A DNA stretch of 64,000 nucleotides from NCBI GenBank assembly GCA_947044405.1, contig CAMRHE010000063.1, forward strand, positions 6,735,001 through 6,799,000. The letters run 5' to 3'. The DNA comes from Leptodactylus fallax. Its lineage: Eukaryota; Chordata; Amphibia; Anura; Leptodactylidae. Within the stretch, counting starts at the first letter, position 1; every line of letters starts with the position of its first letter. The translations under genes were made by a program, and so were the position numbers. Positions 37,441-48,710 of this stretch are shown piece by piece. Below the pieces are notes generated by a model that saw only the letters and a program-made list of their open reading frames with translations, was not told the origin of the DNA and did not search any database.

Positions 37441-37512
37441 CGTCCTCGGATTGCATTATGACAGCCCAATTTGGGAAGGTCCTGTGGGTGGTTTATTGTC
37501 CTAATTACTCAG

Positions 37513-37526
37513 CCAGCAGGGGGCGA
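37513..37526 (+). promoter_or_regulatory. CTCF-like core motif
   Basis: ccagcagggggcga fits CCASYAGRKGGCRS except for the last base. It stands alone, 15 bases before a poly-A tract. Confidence 0.4.
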
Positions 37527-37540
37527 CAATGAGCATAGTT

Positions 37541-37566
37541 TAAAAAAAAAAAAAAAAAAAAAAAAA
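37541..37566. repeat. Poly-A tract
   Basis: About 26 A. Confidence 0.85.
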
Positions 37567-37695
37567 CTCCTTCCAGGTATATTTTTTGTACTTTTTGTGA
37601 ATTGTCCTCAATTTATGAAAAAAAAAAAACTATTGCAAGAATTGGGGAACAGGTATCCTCCTGTAGGTGTGGTGCAGCTCCTAGGAGGCTAACTG

Positions 37696-37696
37696 C

Positions 37697-37736
<40 letters not shown>

Positions 37737-37753
37737 TGTATACATAGATACAT

Positions 37754-37797
<44 letters not shown>
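37696..37797. repeat. Two TA dinucleotide blocks
   Basis: (TA)n at about 37698-37735 and 37755-37796 separated by ctgtatacatagatacatag. Likely to extrude cruciforms. Confidence 0.92.
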
Positions 37798-37802
<5 letters not shown>

Positions 37803-38405
37803 ATTTAGGTGGGGGTAATATCTGAGCCCACTGGATTTCCTCTCTGTAAGACATGCAGGAAGTCAGCCATATCCTAAAATTGAAAACCTTATAATCAATA
37901 TTTCTATAATATAAGGAGCTTTAAAAGACTTTTCCTGTTCAAAAAATATGTTTTCAATGAAAACAGAATTTTTGGCTCAGAACGGCGAATAGTTCAGCCC
38001 TGGTGTATGGTGACTTGCAGTAAATGTGATTTTAATGAATGTGGGGATGTGCCGGTTCCAGTTTCGACATCTTCGTACAGTTATCGCTGCGTCTGCAGGC
38101 TACATGGCTGTGACAGGCTCATTTTAAGGTTTTATGTATTAAGAACTGCAGAAACTGCAGATAAAAATGAAAGCCAAGCTCCAGCGGCGATGTCTCCCCC
38201 GTGCACCCCTCTCATGTAACACATCATCTGAACTACTACTTATCCTATATATATATTCTTCTGTACTAAGAATGGCTCAGAACAAGTCTGTGCCACATAG
38301 AGAGGCAGTCTACTGTACAGCACATAAAACTTCCTGTGATCTCTCCTGTACACATGGAGGTAGATGGTAGTCACTCAGACAGGAAACATGATCTACAATA
38401 TTGTA
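37798..38405. other. No gene seen
   Basis: No recognised repeat; short frames without domains. Confidence 0.35.
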
Positions 38406-38627
38406 TTAAAGGGGTTGTCCCATGAAATAAAGTTCTTCAGGACCTTTGTCCCGCTTCACATTCAACCTGAGTGCGGTGTGGGCAGGACTTGCGGTGGTCG
38501 GCACTCCTATTGAAGTGAATGGGAGCGCCGACCACCGCTAGTCATGCACAATTCAGCCAGGCTGCACACAGTTGGACTGTGGAGCGGGACATAGGTCCTG
38601 AAGATCTTCGAGGGACACCCCTTTAAG
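38406..38627. mobile_element. Palindromic MITE family A, copy 2, TTAA-flanked
   Basis: ttaaaggggttgtcccatga and the mirrored gagggacacccctttaa. Shares aggacctttgtcccg and the ggtggtcggc / gccgaccacc core with 23703-23908. Confidence 0.87.
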
Positions 38628-38714
38628 GGTCCATTCACAACACCATATATGGGCATTGAATTCTGGTCCATGAGACCAGATATCACAGCCTTGTGAAAGG
38701 GTCCTAAGGGAACG

Positions 38715-39076
38715 CTTTAAAGGGGTTATCCAGGCATATTAATGGATAACCTATTCTTATAATCGGTGAAAGTCAAACACCCGGGCCCCCCGCCGATGTT
38801 TGAAGAGCCTTTAGAGAAGAGTGCTGCGACTTCTTCACAGAAAATCAAGCACAGCGCCGTACATGGTATAGCGGCTGTGCTTGGTATCATTGCTCAGCCC
38901 CATTCCCTCGAATGAGACTAAGCTGCAAACAGACCATGGGACCAATGAACTATGTAAAGTGGAAGCAGCACTGAAGGAAGGCCACCAACAGGTAATCCGT
39001 GGGGATCCGCTCCTTCACCTGGTGTCCTATCCTAAGATAGGTCATCATTGAATTAGCCCCGGAATACCCCTTTAAT
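38715..39076. mobile_element. Palindromic element family B, near-complete copy
   Basis: ttaaaggggttatccaggca at the left; gataggtcatcattgaatta and gaatacccctttaa at the right. Inside: tttgaagagcc, agcacagcgccgtacat, gtatagcggctgtgcttggt and tcattgctcagccccattcc. TTAA on both edges. Confidence 0.85.
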
Positions 39077-39316
39077 AAATAAGCAAACTTGGTTAACATA
39101 GGTAAAGCGTACAGACCTATGTATGCAAGTACCACAGGGTATAAACTTTGCGTAAACTAATCGTACAGGTGACTATAAAGAAACTTAGTCATATATCTTA
39201 TCAGAGAAAATGCTTCTTTTTCCACTTATCAGGCTACTATTCTCCTTTCCCCTCCCTGCTAAAGAGGCATTCATTCACATCTCCTTTGAATCCATCTTGG
39301 TCTGCCAAGACAGACT
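39077..39316. other. No gene seen
   Basis: Short unique-looking stretch. Confidence 0.35.
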
Positions 39317-39600
39317 GTAAGCTCACAGGGGAATCAGATTGCAGCTCTCCATAAAAGTGTACAAAGGTAGAAACAGAGATATGCTGCTGCAGCTATGTAG
39401 TAAGTTTTCTATCCCACCCATGTGCTTTACTCACATCAGTACTGTAAGCTCACAGAGGAATCAGCTTACAACTCTCCATGGAAGTGTATGGAGCGGGAAA
39501 GAAGGAAAGACACAGGCTAACAGAAACAGATACATGCTGCTGCAGCTAATAGTAAGTTTTCTATCCCACCCGCATGGTTTATTCACATCAGTACTGATCA
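39317..39600 (+). repeat. Tandem duplication of a ~127-152 bp unit
   Basis: gtaagctcacaggggaatca at 39317 repeats as gtaagctcacagaggaatca at 39444; taagttttctatcccaccc at 39401 and 39553; tcacatcagtactg closes both. Confidence 0.85.
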
Positions 39601-39981
39601 GCATTTCCCTGTGATGTCGAGAAGTAAAACAAATATATTAATCCCCACTTAAAACACCAGCCACCAAAAGCGTGAATTAATTTCCCAAAAGATAATTTAG
39701 TAGAAAAATTTGGAATGTAAAACAAAAGTTTTTTACTGCATCTTTAAATTATAAGCCTGATTAAAAAAAAAAAGTGAAAATTATATATATAGAATTAATA
39801 AATAAATAAAAAATTAAATATGCACTGGTTAATAAAAATATGTTGCTAAATTCATATCAATAAAAACATTTTTTTATAGCCCTGAATACAAAAATAAACT
39901 TCTAAACACTATCTGGTCCTGAAGACCCAAAATACCCTGTACCTGAATTGGGTACACGCTATAGTTCTTCGGTGTTTTTTC

Positions 39982-40015
<34 letters not shown>

Positions 40016-40769
40016 GCCAGTATTACATGGTGCCTTTATGGTGTTAGTTTTTATTTTTTTTTATCTTAGAACTTTTTGTGCACACATTTTTTCTATATTG
40101 ACTGCTATAGAAAAACACCTGAAAAATGGCAAACCCAGAGCATGCTGTCTTGTGAAAAAATGCCAATGTGAAAAAAAATTCCACGAAATGTAAACAAGAA
40201 AAAAAAATACCAGTTTGTTAAAAAAAAAAAAAAAAAAAGTTAAGGCTTTTCATATTGTACAATTGCCTACCTTTAACATCTGACCATAGCATTTTTTTTT
40301 TAATAGTATGTTCACTATTAAAATGCCCCAACACACAGAAATAGACACTTTGTAAAACCACCAAAATGAAGGATTTTTTTTTTCTTACTGATAAAAAAAA
40401 AAAAAACTAATTTTTTTTTTTTTGCTTGTGTATTTGTCATTGTTTCTTGGGTAGTTTTTATCATTATTTCCTGTTATTTATATTACTTTTATGTTTTATT
40501 ACTTCAGTAACACGTTAGACATAGGAAAATGTGAGCGATCTCCACACTGACTGTGGGATTTCCCAGGTAAATGAGATATCTGTTTTTCTGGTTGCAGCTT
40601 CAAACACAAGAGCGGTATAATGTAGGCGATACGAGAGATTGAGGATTTTTGCTGCTTGTTACACCTTTCCCCTTTTTAATCTTCATTTGGTTTCATCATA
40701 TGAACACATATGTAACGGTTATTTCACAGTTCCCTTATCATCTTGGTCCAGAGAGTTTGTCATTATTAC
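39601..40769. other. AT-rich stretch, no gene seen
   Basis: Many A and T homopolymers. T17 followed directly by A18 at 39981-40015 makes a perfect palindrome. Further runs lie at 40218-40238, 40291-40302 and 40392-40424. Confidence 0.6.
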
Positions 40770-41400
40770 ATGCCCTGGTATCCAAGGGTGTACACCGTAG
40801 GCCATGCAGCCGCTATGGGGCCTATGGAAAGAGGGGCTCAGCCCTGGTTGGCCTCATCCCCAGGGCCAAGGACCCGTTCAGGACCGCCTCTATAGGAGAA
40901 CTGTATTGTAGGCAAGGAAGAGGGTGGAGGATTGTTCTGGGGGGGTTGGAGAAAGAAGCATAGAGGGGGGTACAAACATCAAAAGGCCATTTTATAAACT
41001 AAACCTGGTGGGATCTGACCAGATTAGCACAATAACGTTATAGTGAATGGGAATGAGCCGCAGTACCAGGCGCAGCCACAACACTATGTATGGCACTGTG
41101 TGTGTGAACAATGCATTAGCGCATACTGGAGCATCTGAAAAATCCCAGTTCTGAGGAATTTATAATATTTTTGGTTTTAAAACCCACAGTGTCCCACGAT
41201 TTTGGATTTTCCAGAAATTACATATGCTTAGGATAGGTCATCAATATGTGATCAGCGGGGATCCGAAAACTGAGATCCCCACAGATTAGCAGATTGAAGA
41301 GACCGCAGTGCTTGGTTGGGCACTGTGGCCTCTTCACTGAATATCAAGGTCGGTCGTATACTGTCTGAGCTGCTGCTGTGCTATGAGACCGAACGACTTC
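40770..41400. repeat. Composite of dispersed repeat and rearranged family B
   Basis: 40785-40870 (ccgtaggccatgcagccgct, atggggcctatgg) is a dispersed repeat. 41035-41110 (gtgaatgggaatgagccgca, gtaccaggcgcagccac) and 41225-41345 (cttaggataggtcatcaata, ggcactgtggcctcttcact) are family B pieces in altered order. Confidence 0.55.
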
Positions 41401-41402
41401 AC

Positions 41403-42535
41403 TGCGTGGGGGCACTAATAAAACATTATACCAAGCGGGGGCTACTAAGAGGGCATTATACCGTGTGGGGGCACTAATAGAACATTATACCATGTGGAGG
41501 CTACTAAGGGGGTATTATACTGTGTGGGGGCATTAATAGAACCTTATATTATGTGGAGGCTACTAAGGGGGCATTATACTGCGTAGGTGCACCAATAGAA
41601 CATTATACCAAGCGGAGGCTACTAAGGGGGCATTATACTGTGTGGGGGCACTAATAGAACATTATACCATGTGGAGGCTACTAAGGAGGCATTATACCGT
41701 GTGGGGGCACTAATAGAACATTATACCATGTGGAGGGTACTAAGGGGGCATTATACCGTGTGGGGGCACTAATAGAACATTATACTATGTGGAGGATACT
41801 AAGGGGGCATTATACTGTGTGGGGGCACTAATAGAACATTATATTATGTGGAGGCTACTAAGGGGGCATTATACTGTGTGGGGGCACTAATAGAACATTA
41901 TACCATGTGGAGGCTACTAAGGAGGCATTATACCGTGTGGGGGCACTAATAGAACATTATATTATGTGGAGGCTACTAAGGGGGCATTATACTGTGTGGG
42001 GCCACCAATAGAACATTATACCAAGCGGAGGCTACTAAGGGGGCATTATACCGTGTGGGGGCACTAATAGAACATTATACTATGTGGAGGATACTAAGGG
42101 GGCATTATACTGTGTGGGGGCACTAATAGAACATTATACCATGTGGCGGCTACTAAGGGGGCATTACACCGTGTGGGGGCACTAATAGAACATTATACCA
42201 TGTGGAGGATACTAAGGGGGCATTATACTGTGTGGGGGCACTAATAGAACATTATACCATGTGGAGGCTACTAAGGGGGCATTATACCATGTGGGGGCAC
42301 TAATAGAACATTATACCATGTGGAGGATACTAAGGGGGCATTATACTGTGTGGGGGCACTAATAGAACATTATACCATGTGGAGGATACTAAGGGGGCAT
42401 TATACCGTGTGGGGGCACTAATAGAACATTATACCATGTGGAGGCTACTAAAGGGGCATTATACTGTGTGGAGGCACTAATAGAACATTATACCATGTGG
42501 AGGCTACTAAAGGTGCATTATACTGTATGGGGGCA
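41403..42535 (+). repeat. 60-bp dimeric minisatellite, about 19 units
   Basis: Each unit is two related ~30-base halves: ggggcactaatagaacatta with taccatgtgg, then aggctactaagggggcatta with tactgtgtgg. The register stays at 60 bases over more than 1.1 kb. Halves share the cattata.c.tgtgg core, so this is a higher-order repeat grown from a ~30-base monomer. Confidence 0.97.
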
Positions 42536-42864
42536 TTAAGGAGGCTTCAGCACTGTATGTTATACAGGGAAAGGCACTATTACTGTATGGGTTGGTACAA
42601 AGAGACTGGGTGGGAAAAAAGAGGTCATGGGGAGCACTTGGTGGGGTTAGAGGAGTGTCTTAACATATGTTAATACTGGACGTATTCAGCTACTGTTTGG
42701 CTTTTGGGGTCTTGTTCTAATGGAAGTCCTCGCCGCACTGACGTGCTGAGGCCAATCAGCGGCCTAAGGAAAGGACACGGGACACCAAAGGTGACGTATG
42801 TGGGTGACGTCCCAATTTCTTTCCTTAGGAAGAAGCAGCCCCCGGACAACCCATTTAAAAGGTA
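42536..42864. other. No gene seen
   Basis: Transition out of the 60-bp array; contains cactgacgtgctgaggccaa and no clear element. Confidence 0.35.
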
Positions 42865-43030
42865 GGGCTGTGTTCACGTCTGCGGCAGAAACTCCTTCAC
42901 AGTGTCCACTAAAAATTGGCAGAAGAAAAAGTCCTGCATCATTTTTTTCAGTTTAAAAAATGACGGACATGGCTCTGATGGACCCAAACAACGGAAATTC
43001 AATGCTAGTGTGAACCTGGTGTAACCTGTC
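42865..43030. mobile_element. Palindromic MITE of the GTTCACAC type
   Basis: Starts ggctgtgttcacgtctgcgg and ends caatgctagtgtgaacctgg. The inner gatggacccaaacaacgga is shared with 53973 and 55222. Confidence 0.65.
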
Positions 43031-43400
43031 ATCTAAATCTGAGGCACTAAACTACCGAATAGTCCTTACGGACCGGTGATTTAGTGCCCCAAATATCCCC
43101 ACAGGAGGTCTATCTGTATAAATTCTTTATATCTACCTAGAGAGGAGTCCAACAAGTATCAGACTCCTCTCTGGTGCTCCTGGTACCTGAAGCTGGAGCA
43201 GCCCTCAACTTCACTGCGCATGTACCTGAGATACGGCGCATGCGCAATAAAGTTAAAATGTACCTTTTCAGTTTCAGTGAAGAACTGCACAGGGAAACCT
43301 TGGCTTCAGGCATTGTTAATATAGGGATATTTGGGACACATATATGGACCTGCTAGTGCTTTAGTGCTCCGAATATACCTGACCAGTCCCCTTTACAGAA
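43031..43400. mobile_element. Foldback element with NRF-1-type motif
   Basis: Left gatttagtgccccaaatatc (about 43078-43097), right gatatttgggacacatatat and gctttagtgctccgaat (43326-43375), mirrored and repeated. The core holds actgcgcatgtacc and ggcgcatgcgca (43235-43246). Confidence 0.65.
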
Positions 43401-43489
43401 GTATCTATCCCAACAGATTTTTGTTACTACTTACTTGTATAACCAAAAAAAAAGAAAAATCCAGGAGCATCTTTTCCAGAACTCTTAGT

Positions 43490-43690
43490 TGTGTGGTTCC
43501 TCAGTTATTCCTCCTGGAAATGTATAAATAAACTGACAACTGGGTGTTACCATTCCCTTTGTCAAAGGGGTGTGTTCATACACACACTGGCTTTGTTAGC
43601 ACTGATTAGTCAGTGTCAGACGGCGTAGGGTCATGCCCCCAACTGGTGAAAAGGTTGTCAATTTCAAGGAGGAATAACAGAGGAGCAGAA
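43490..43690. repeat. Dispersed repeat related to 6340-6660
   Basis: gttattcctcctggaaatg, gggtgttaccattccctttg; closes with caaggaggaataacagagga, the inverted partner of its start, so it is itself palindromic. Confidence 0.7.
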
Positions 43691-44439
43691 TGAAGCAGAG
43701 TTATAAGGCAAAATGTTTTAAGGCATCATTTTGGCAGGGTTAGTAATATATGGGCACAGTATATCATCTGTATTGGTCTCAGTACATACATGAGTAGGCC
43801 ACTGCTGGTATATGGGCACATATGGTATAATGTATTATATACGGGTCTGGCTGAATTGCACTAACACCTTAAAGCTGATATTGCTTTCCCATAAGCCCGA
43901 GCTCTGTTAATGGTACGTATGGTATGGAGGATATTATAGAATATAATGGGACTACATCATTTCCCCAGAATGAAGCCACGCTGGTGAACAAACCCCTTGT
44001 GGCCCTTTAATCCTGTATCAGCGGAGTCATGAATGGGGCGTCTGTTAGAAGTGTGTCAGGCACGTAGGGCTCTCTCTATATGACTCCTATAGAATAGAAT
44101 GTTAGAATGTTCTGGCACAGACGTCCGAATGTAACATATGTGGCCCGCGAGACCCCAGGGTGCAAAATAAAATCCATTTGTTCTTTCTCATTAGGAAAAG
44201 TCTATGGGTTTCACATATGTCGTGGACATAAATTTGCACATAAGTATTTCGACAGGTCGCTGATGAGGAAATCCTGCAGTAGAGACGCAGCTTATATATA
44301 TAACATATTTTACAATACTGATATTAGAACCATATTTGTTGTCCCCTCCCGGTTATTGGGTAGGAGCAGAGGAGCACATCCTGCCGGGAGAGAACATTTC
44401 CCCTTTAAATAAAACTGCTGAGTCGCCCCCTATGGAGAG
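43691..44439. other. No gene seen
   Basis: The 101-residue frame at 44107-44412 shows no domain. Confidence 0.35.
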
Positions 44440-44486
44440 AAGTTGAACTCTAGAATGGAGTGGTTTATACAACGTGTGCCGTGGAT

Positions 44487-44500
44487 CCAGTAGGTGGCGC
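44487..44500 (+). promoter_or_regulatory. CTCF core motif, forward
   Basis: ccagtaggtggcgc matches CCASYAGRKGGCRS at all 14 positions. Confidence 0.55.
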
Positions 44501-44620
44501 TGACTCGGCTCTGTGTGGTCTGGCGGGCTCCTTGTTCACAGTGTTTTTGGGTGTTGCATTGTTGAAGTAGAGGCTAACTCTCCCTCTCCTATATGCTACC
44601 CTAACCTGTCACAGAAAGCA

Positions 44621-44634
44621 GCGCCACCTACTGG
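44621..44634 (-). promoter_or_regulatory. CTCF core motif, reverse
   Basis: gcgccacctactgg is the exact reverse complement of the motif at 44487-44500, so the two face each other. Confidence 0.55.
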
Positions 44635-44799
44635 ATCCAAGGCATACCACGCAGCATTCTAGCATCCACCCTCAGTACCAGCAATATAAACTATTTAGAA
44701 AGTGCTCATGAATGTATCTTATGCGCTATCCCCCAGTCAGTCACAAGAACAGGGGTACCCCCATTTGTATTTCGTGCAGACACACTGCATAGGCCACGC

Positions 44800-45065
44800 C
44801 TATAACCCCACTCATGCTACCTCTGGCCCCACCCAGTCCCTCTACATAGTATAATGCCCCTTTAGTGGCCCAGACAGGGTATACTTCCCCCTCAGTGCCC
44901 CTACACAGTATCATGCCCTCTTGTGGCCCTCACACAGTATGACATCCCCACAGTCACCCTCAAAACAGTATATTATCCCGTCTGTGATCCCCAAATGGCA
45001 TAATACATTCATTGGGACCCCACACAATATAATGTCCCCTCAATCCTGCGCCAAACAGTATATTG
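44800..45065 (-). repeat. Diverged tandem block of the cattatactgtgtgg family
   Basis: Repeats of ctacacagtatcatgccctc type every ~30-45 bases. Read on the minus strand they match the monomer of the 41403 array. Confidence 0.65.
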
Positions 45066-45096
45066 TAGAGACATAGGAAAGGAAGAAGAAGTGAGC

Positions 45097-45302
45097 CTTA
45101 AAGGGGTTGGCCAGGATTTTTTTTTTTTATGGCCTATCCTGTAATATGGGCACAGCCATATTACAGGAGCCAACTGCACTGTATAGTATGGGGGTCATAG
45201 ATGGCCCCATACAAGCGATCCATGCAGGGTGGCCACCTGTCAGCCCCCCACTGATCAGTTATTTATGGCCATAAATAGAAATTCTTGGAAAACCCCTTTA
45301 AT
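45097..45302. mobile_element. Palindromic MITE, TTAA-flanked
   Basis: ttaaaggggttggccaggat and cttggaaaacccctttaa as inverted ends. Inside, atggcctatcctgtaatatg and gccatattacagga are partly mirrored. Confidence 0.75.
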
Positions 45303-45949
45303 GTTCCTGAGCACCAGTGCAAATGTTTCCACAGGGTCCGTCACCAACCACATGGTGGCACGGGGGCCTTGGGTCACCCTATGGCATCAGGGCCTGGGTG
45401 CTACCGCTGCACCTCTATACTTATTTCTTAACCCTTTCCAGATGTATAATAGGTCTTCATGTTATATTGGGGGCCCATTCCGAGTATTGGATCCGATGTT
45501 TTAATGTTACACCCCCTGGCTGTGTTTTGCTATTGGTCCGCCACAACTTCCACCCCCTATAGTGACGTGTCCATTGGCTGTCGGGTCCCATAGTAGTACA
45601 TCCCATTTATGAATACAGTCTAATCTATAGTCCATGAGCACACGGGGTTAATAGAGCAGGCGCTGCAGCAGTGACTGAGCCCTATTTACTAAAGACGCTT
45701 CAGTGCAGTTTTTGCATTTTTGGTTGACAAGTCAAGTGCATCTAACAGGTGTGAAGACAGCCGATCGTCACCTCCATTATATAAGCGACGCGCCGGCTGT
45801 ATTTCATGTGTATTTTAAACTAGTTCATCTTCCTTCCTGTATTATCCTATTTACTATAACTCATGTGACGCGACCACATCAAACAGCATCAGCCCCACAG
45901 ATAACACCCTGCTCACCACCCTACACTGTCAGCTTTACTAAGTACTTAA
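45303..45949. other. No gene seen
   Basis: 45620-45900 resembles ordinary unique sequence. Confidence 0.3.
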
Positions 45950-46145
45950 AGGGATATTCCCATCATAGACATTGATGGCCTAGCCACAGCTTTGTCCATT
46001 GACTTCTATGATCGTTGCGGCCTGGCTGCTTTTGGTAAGATCTGAGATTCCCACAGAAGTGAAAGGAGAGCACGGCATACATGTAAGATGGCGGAAGCCG
46101 CCACGTTCCACAAGTATTGTGGCTAGGTCTTCACTGACGATAGGC
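45950..46145. mobile_element. Palindromic element, right end lost
   Basis: taaagggatattcccatcat at the left; catagacattgatggcctag mirrored by ggctaggtcttcactgacga near 46120. The expected right end is replaced by the next element. Confidence 0.6.
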
Positions 46146-46364
46146 TAAGGCCCCATGCACATGCGCAAATCCAGGCCAAAAAATCGGAGCCAGGTTTCCT
46201 AAACCCAGACAGAAGACCAGGACTCTGCATCATAGTGATCTTTGATGACAGGAATCCCTGCCTCACTGTGGCTCTACTGTCTATACTATATACAGTACAG
46301 CAGAGTGAAACCACAGGCAGGTACTCTCAGCAGCATAGGTAACTATGCATGGTGGGGCCTTAGT
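46145..46364. mobile_element. Palindromic MITE with taaggccccatgca ends
   Basis: Left ctaaggccccatgcacatgc and right ctatgcatggtggggcctta are inverted partners. No coding capacity. Confidence 0.75.
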
Positions 46365-46754
46365 ATGCTCATACGTTGGTGACTGTAATTTTGTATATTT
46401 GCTCTGATTCTATTTTGTGCTTATGTCACTTTAAGTATTTTCTGCAGAAACACCGCACCTTCTTCTATCTAACGTATTCTCGATAGAGGGCGGCATGATG
46501 ATTGTTCCAAACTGGTAGACCTAATTGCACCTATTGGCATTGCTTTCATGCTGCACCAGGTACAGCCTTCACACGCTACAGCCTTGTAGACACGCGGGGC
46601 AGGAAAGTCTCCTATAAAAGGAGGGTTACCTGTGCCTTTTGGGTCTTCTGTCCAGACATCCATTCTGACCATTGCAGCCTTCCAGAAGTGCGGACTGTTT
46701 GTGTCAGTCTGAGGCTAGAGCCAGGAACCTTGGTGTGCAATAAGAGAAATGACA
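46365..46754 (+). other. Possible promoter-like stretch, no gene seen
   Basis: A TATA-box-like ctataaaagg at 46611-46620 lies ~140 bases upstream of the 20-bp array and could be an LTR or repeat promoter. No downstream gene, tRNA primer site or LTR pair was found. Confidence 0.25.
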
Positions 46755-48710
46755 CCTGTGTGAGAAGGGAGACTGCTGTGTGAGCTGGGAGACTGCTGTG
46801 TGAGCCAGGAGACTGCTGTGTGAGCTGGGAGACTGCTGTGTGAGCTGGGAGACTGCTGTGTGAGAAGGGAGACTGCTGTGTGAGAAGGGAGACTGCTGTG
46901 TGAGCTGGGAGACCGCTGTGTGAGCTGGGAGACCGCTGTGTGAGAAGGGAGACCGCTGTGTGAGAAGGGAGACTGCTGTGTGAGCTGGGAGACCGCTGTG
47001 TGAGCTGGGAGACCGCTGTGTGAGAAGGGAGACTGCTGTGTGAGAAGGGAGACTGCTGTGTGAGCGGGGACTGCGGGAGACTGCTGTGTGAGCCGGGAGA
47101 CTGCTGTGTGACCTGGGAGACTGCTGTGTGAGCTGGGAGACTGCTGTGTGAGCAGGGAGACTGCTTGGAGGCTGTGTGAGCCGGGAGACTGCTGTGTGAG
47201 CAGGGAGACTGCTGTGTGAGCCGGGAGGGTGTGACCTGGGAGACTGCTGTGTGAGCTGGGAGACTGCTGTGTGAGCTGGGAGACTGCTGTGTGAGCTGGG
47301 AGACTGCTGTGTGAGAAGGGGAGAGTGCTCTGTGAGCAGGGAGACTGCTGTGTGAGAAGGGAGAGTGCTGTGCGAGCTGGGAGACTGCTGTGCGAGAAGG
47401 GAGACTGCTGTGTGAGAAGGGAGACTGCTGTATGAGCTGGGAGACTGCTGTATGAGCTGGGAGACTGCTGTGTGAGCAGGGAGACTGCTGTGTGAGCAGG
47501 GAGACTGCTGTGTGAGCTGGGAGACTGCTGTGTGAGCTGGGAGACTGCTCTGTGAGCAGGGAGACTGCTGTGTGAGAAGGGAGAGTGCTGTGTGAGCTGG
47601 GAGACTGCTGAGTGAGAAGGGAGAGTGCTGTGTGAGCTGGGAGACTGCTGAGTGAGAAGGGAGAGTGCTGTGTGAGCTGGGAGACTGCTGTGTGAGCTGG
47701 GAGACTGCTGTGTGAGCTGGGAGACTGCTGTGTGAGAAGGGAGACTGCTGTGTGAGCTGGGAGACTGCTGTGTGAGAAGGGAGACTGCTGTGTGAGCCGG
47801 GAGACTGCTGTGTGAGCTGGGAGACTGCTGAGTGAGAAGGGAGAGTGCTGTGTGAGCTGGGAGACTGCTGTGTGAGAAGGGAGACTGCTGTGTGAGCTGG
47901 GAGACTGCTGTGTGAGCTGGGAGACTGCTGTGTGAGCTGGGAGACTGCTGTGTGAGCAGGGAGACTGCTGTGTGAGCCGGGGAGACTGCTGTGTGAGCAG
48001 GGAGACTGCTGTGTGAGCTGGGAGACTGCTGTGTGAGAAGGGAGACCGCTGTGTGAGAAGGGAAGTGTGAGCGGGAGAGTGCTGTGTGAGCTGGGAGACT
48101 GCTGTGTGAGAAGGGAGACTGCTGTGTGAGCTGGGAGACTGCTTTGTGAGCTGGGAGACTGCTGTGTGAGCAGGGAAACTGCTGTGTGAGCTTGGAGACT
48201 GCTGTGTGAGCTTGGAGACTGCTGTGTGAGCTTGGAGACTGCTGTGTGAGCTGGGAGACTGCTGTGTGAGCAGGGAGACTGCTGTGTGAGCAGGGAGACT
48301 GCTGTGTGAGCTGGGAGACTGCTGTGTGAGGGAAGGGGGAGACCGCTGTGTGAGAAGGGAGAGTGCTGTGTGAGCTGGGAGACTGCTGTGTGAGCTGGGA
48401 GACTGCTGTGTGAGAAGGGAGACTGCTGTGTGAGAAGGGAGAGTGCTGTGTGAGCTGGGAGACTGCTGTGTGAGCTGGGAGACTGCTGTGTGAGAAGGGA
48501 GACTGCTGTGTGAGCTGGGAAACTGCTGTGTGAGCCGGGAGACTCTTGTGTGAGTTGGAAGACTGCTGTGTGAGCTGGGAGACTGCTGTGTGAGCTTGGA
48601 GACTGCTGTGTGATCTGGGAGACTGCTCTGTGAGCAGAGAGACTGCTGTGTGAGCAGAGAGACTGCTGTGTGATCTGGGAGACTGCTGTGTGATCTGGGA
48701 GACTGCTGTG
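46755..48710 (+). repeat. 20-bp minisatellite, roughly 97 units
   Basis: Consensus gactgctgtgtgagctggga, with common variants agaaggga, agcaggga and agccggga. The 20-base register holds for long stretches and is broken by a few odd-length units (near 47066-47090, 47163-47180, 47221-47235, 47320, 48061-48080, 48331-48340). No frame of the minus strand contains a stop in the consensus, which yields a 701-residue frame at 46704-48809 with a 20-residue period. The frame begins in a palindromic-element end and is not treated as a gene. Confidence 0.97.

Larger units (their letters stand above)
44440..44665. mobile_element. Palindrome carrying two convergent CTCF-type motifs
   Basis: ggatccagtaggtggcgctg (44483-44502) is repeated as its exact reverse complement cagcgccacctactggatcc (44619-44638). 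Outside them, gtgtgccgtggatcc / ggatccaaggcataccac extends the pairing. The ~116-base loop is not palindromic. Confidence 0.7.

Noticed and set aside
37031..37456. 141-residue minus-strand frame as a gene
   Set aside because: It lies across a family B palindromic element and a foldback remnant that recur elsewhere in the window.
46611..46620. LTR promoter TATA box
   Set aside because: No second LTR, primer-binding site or polypurine tract could be found within reach.
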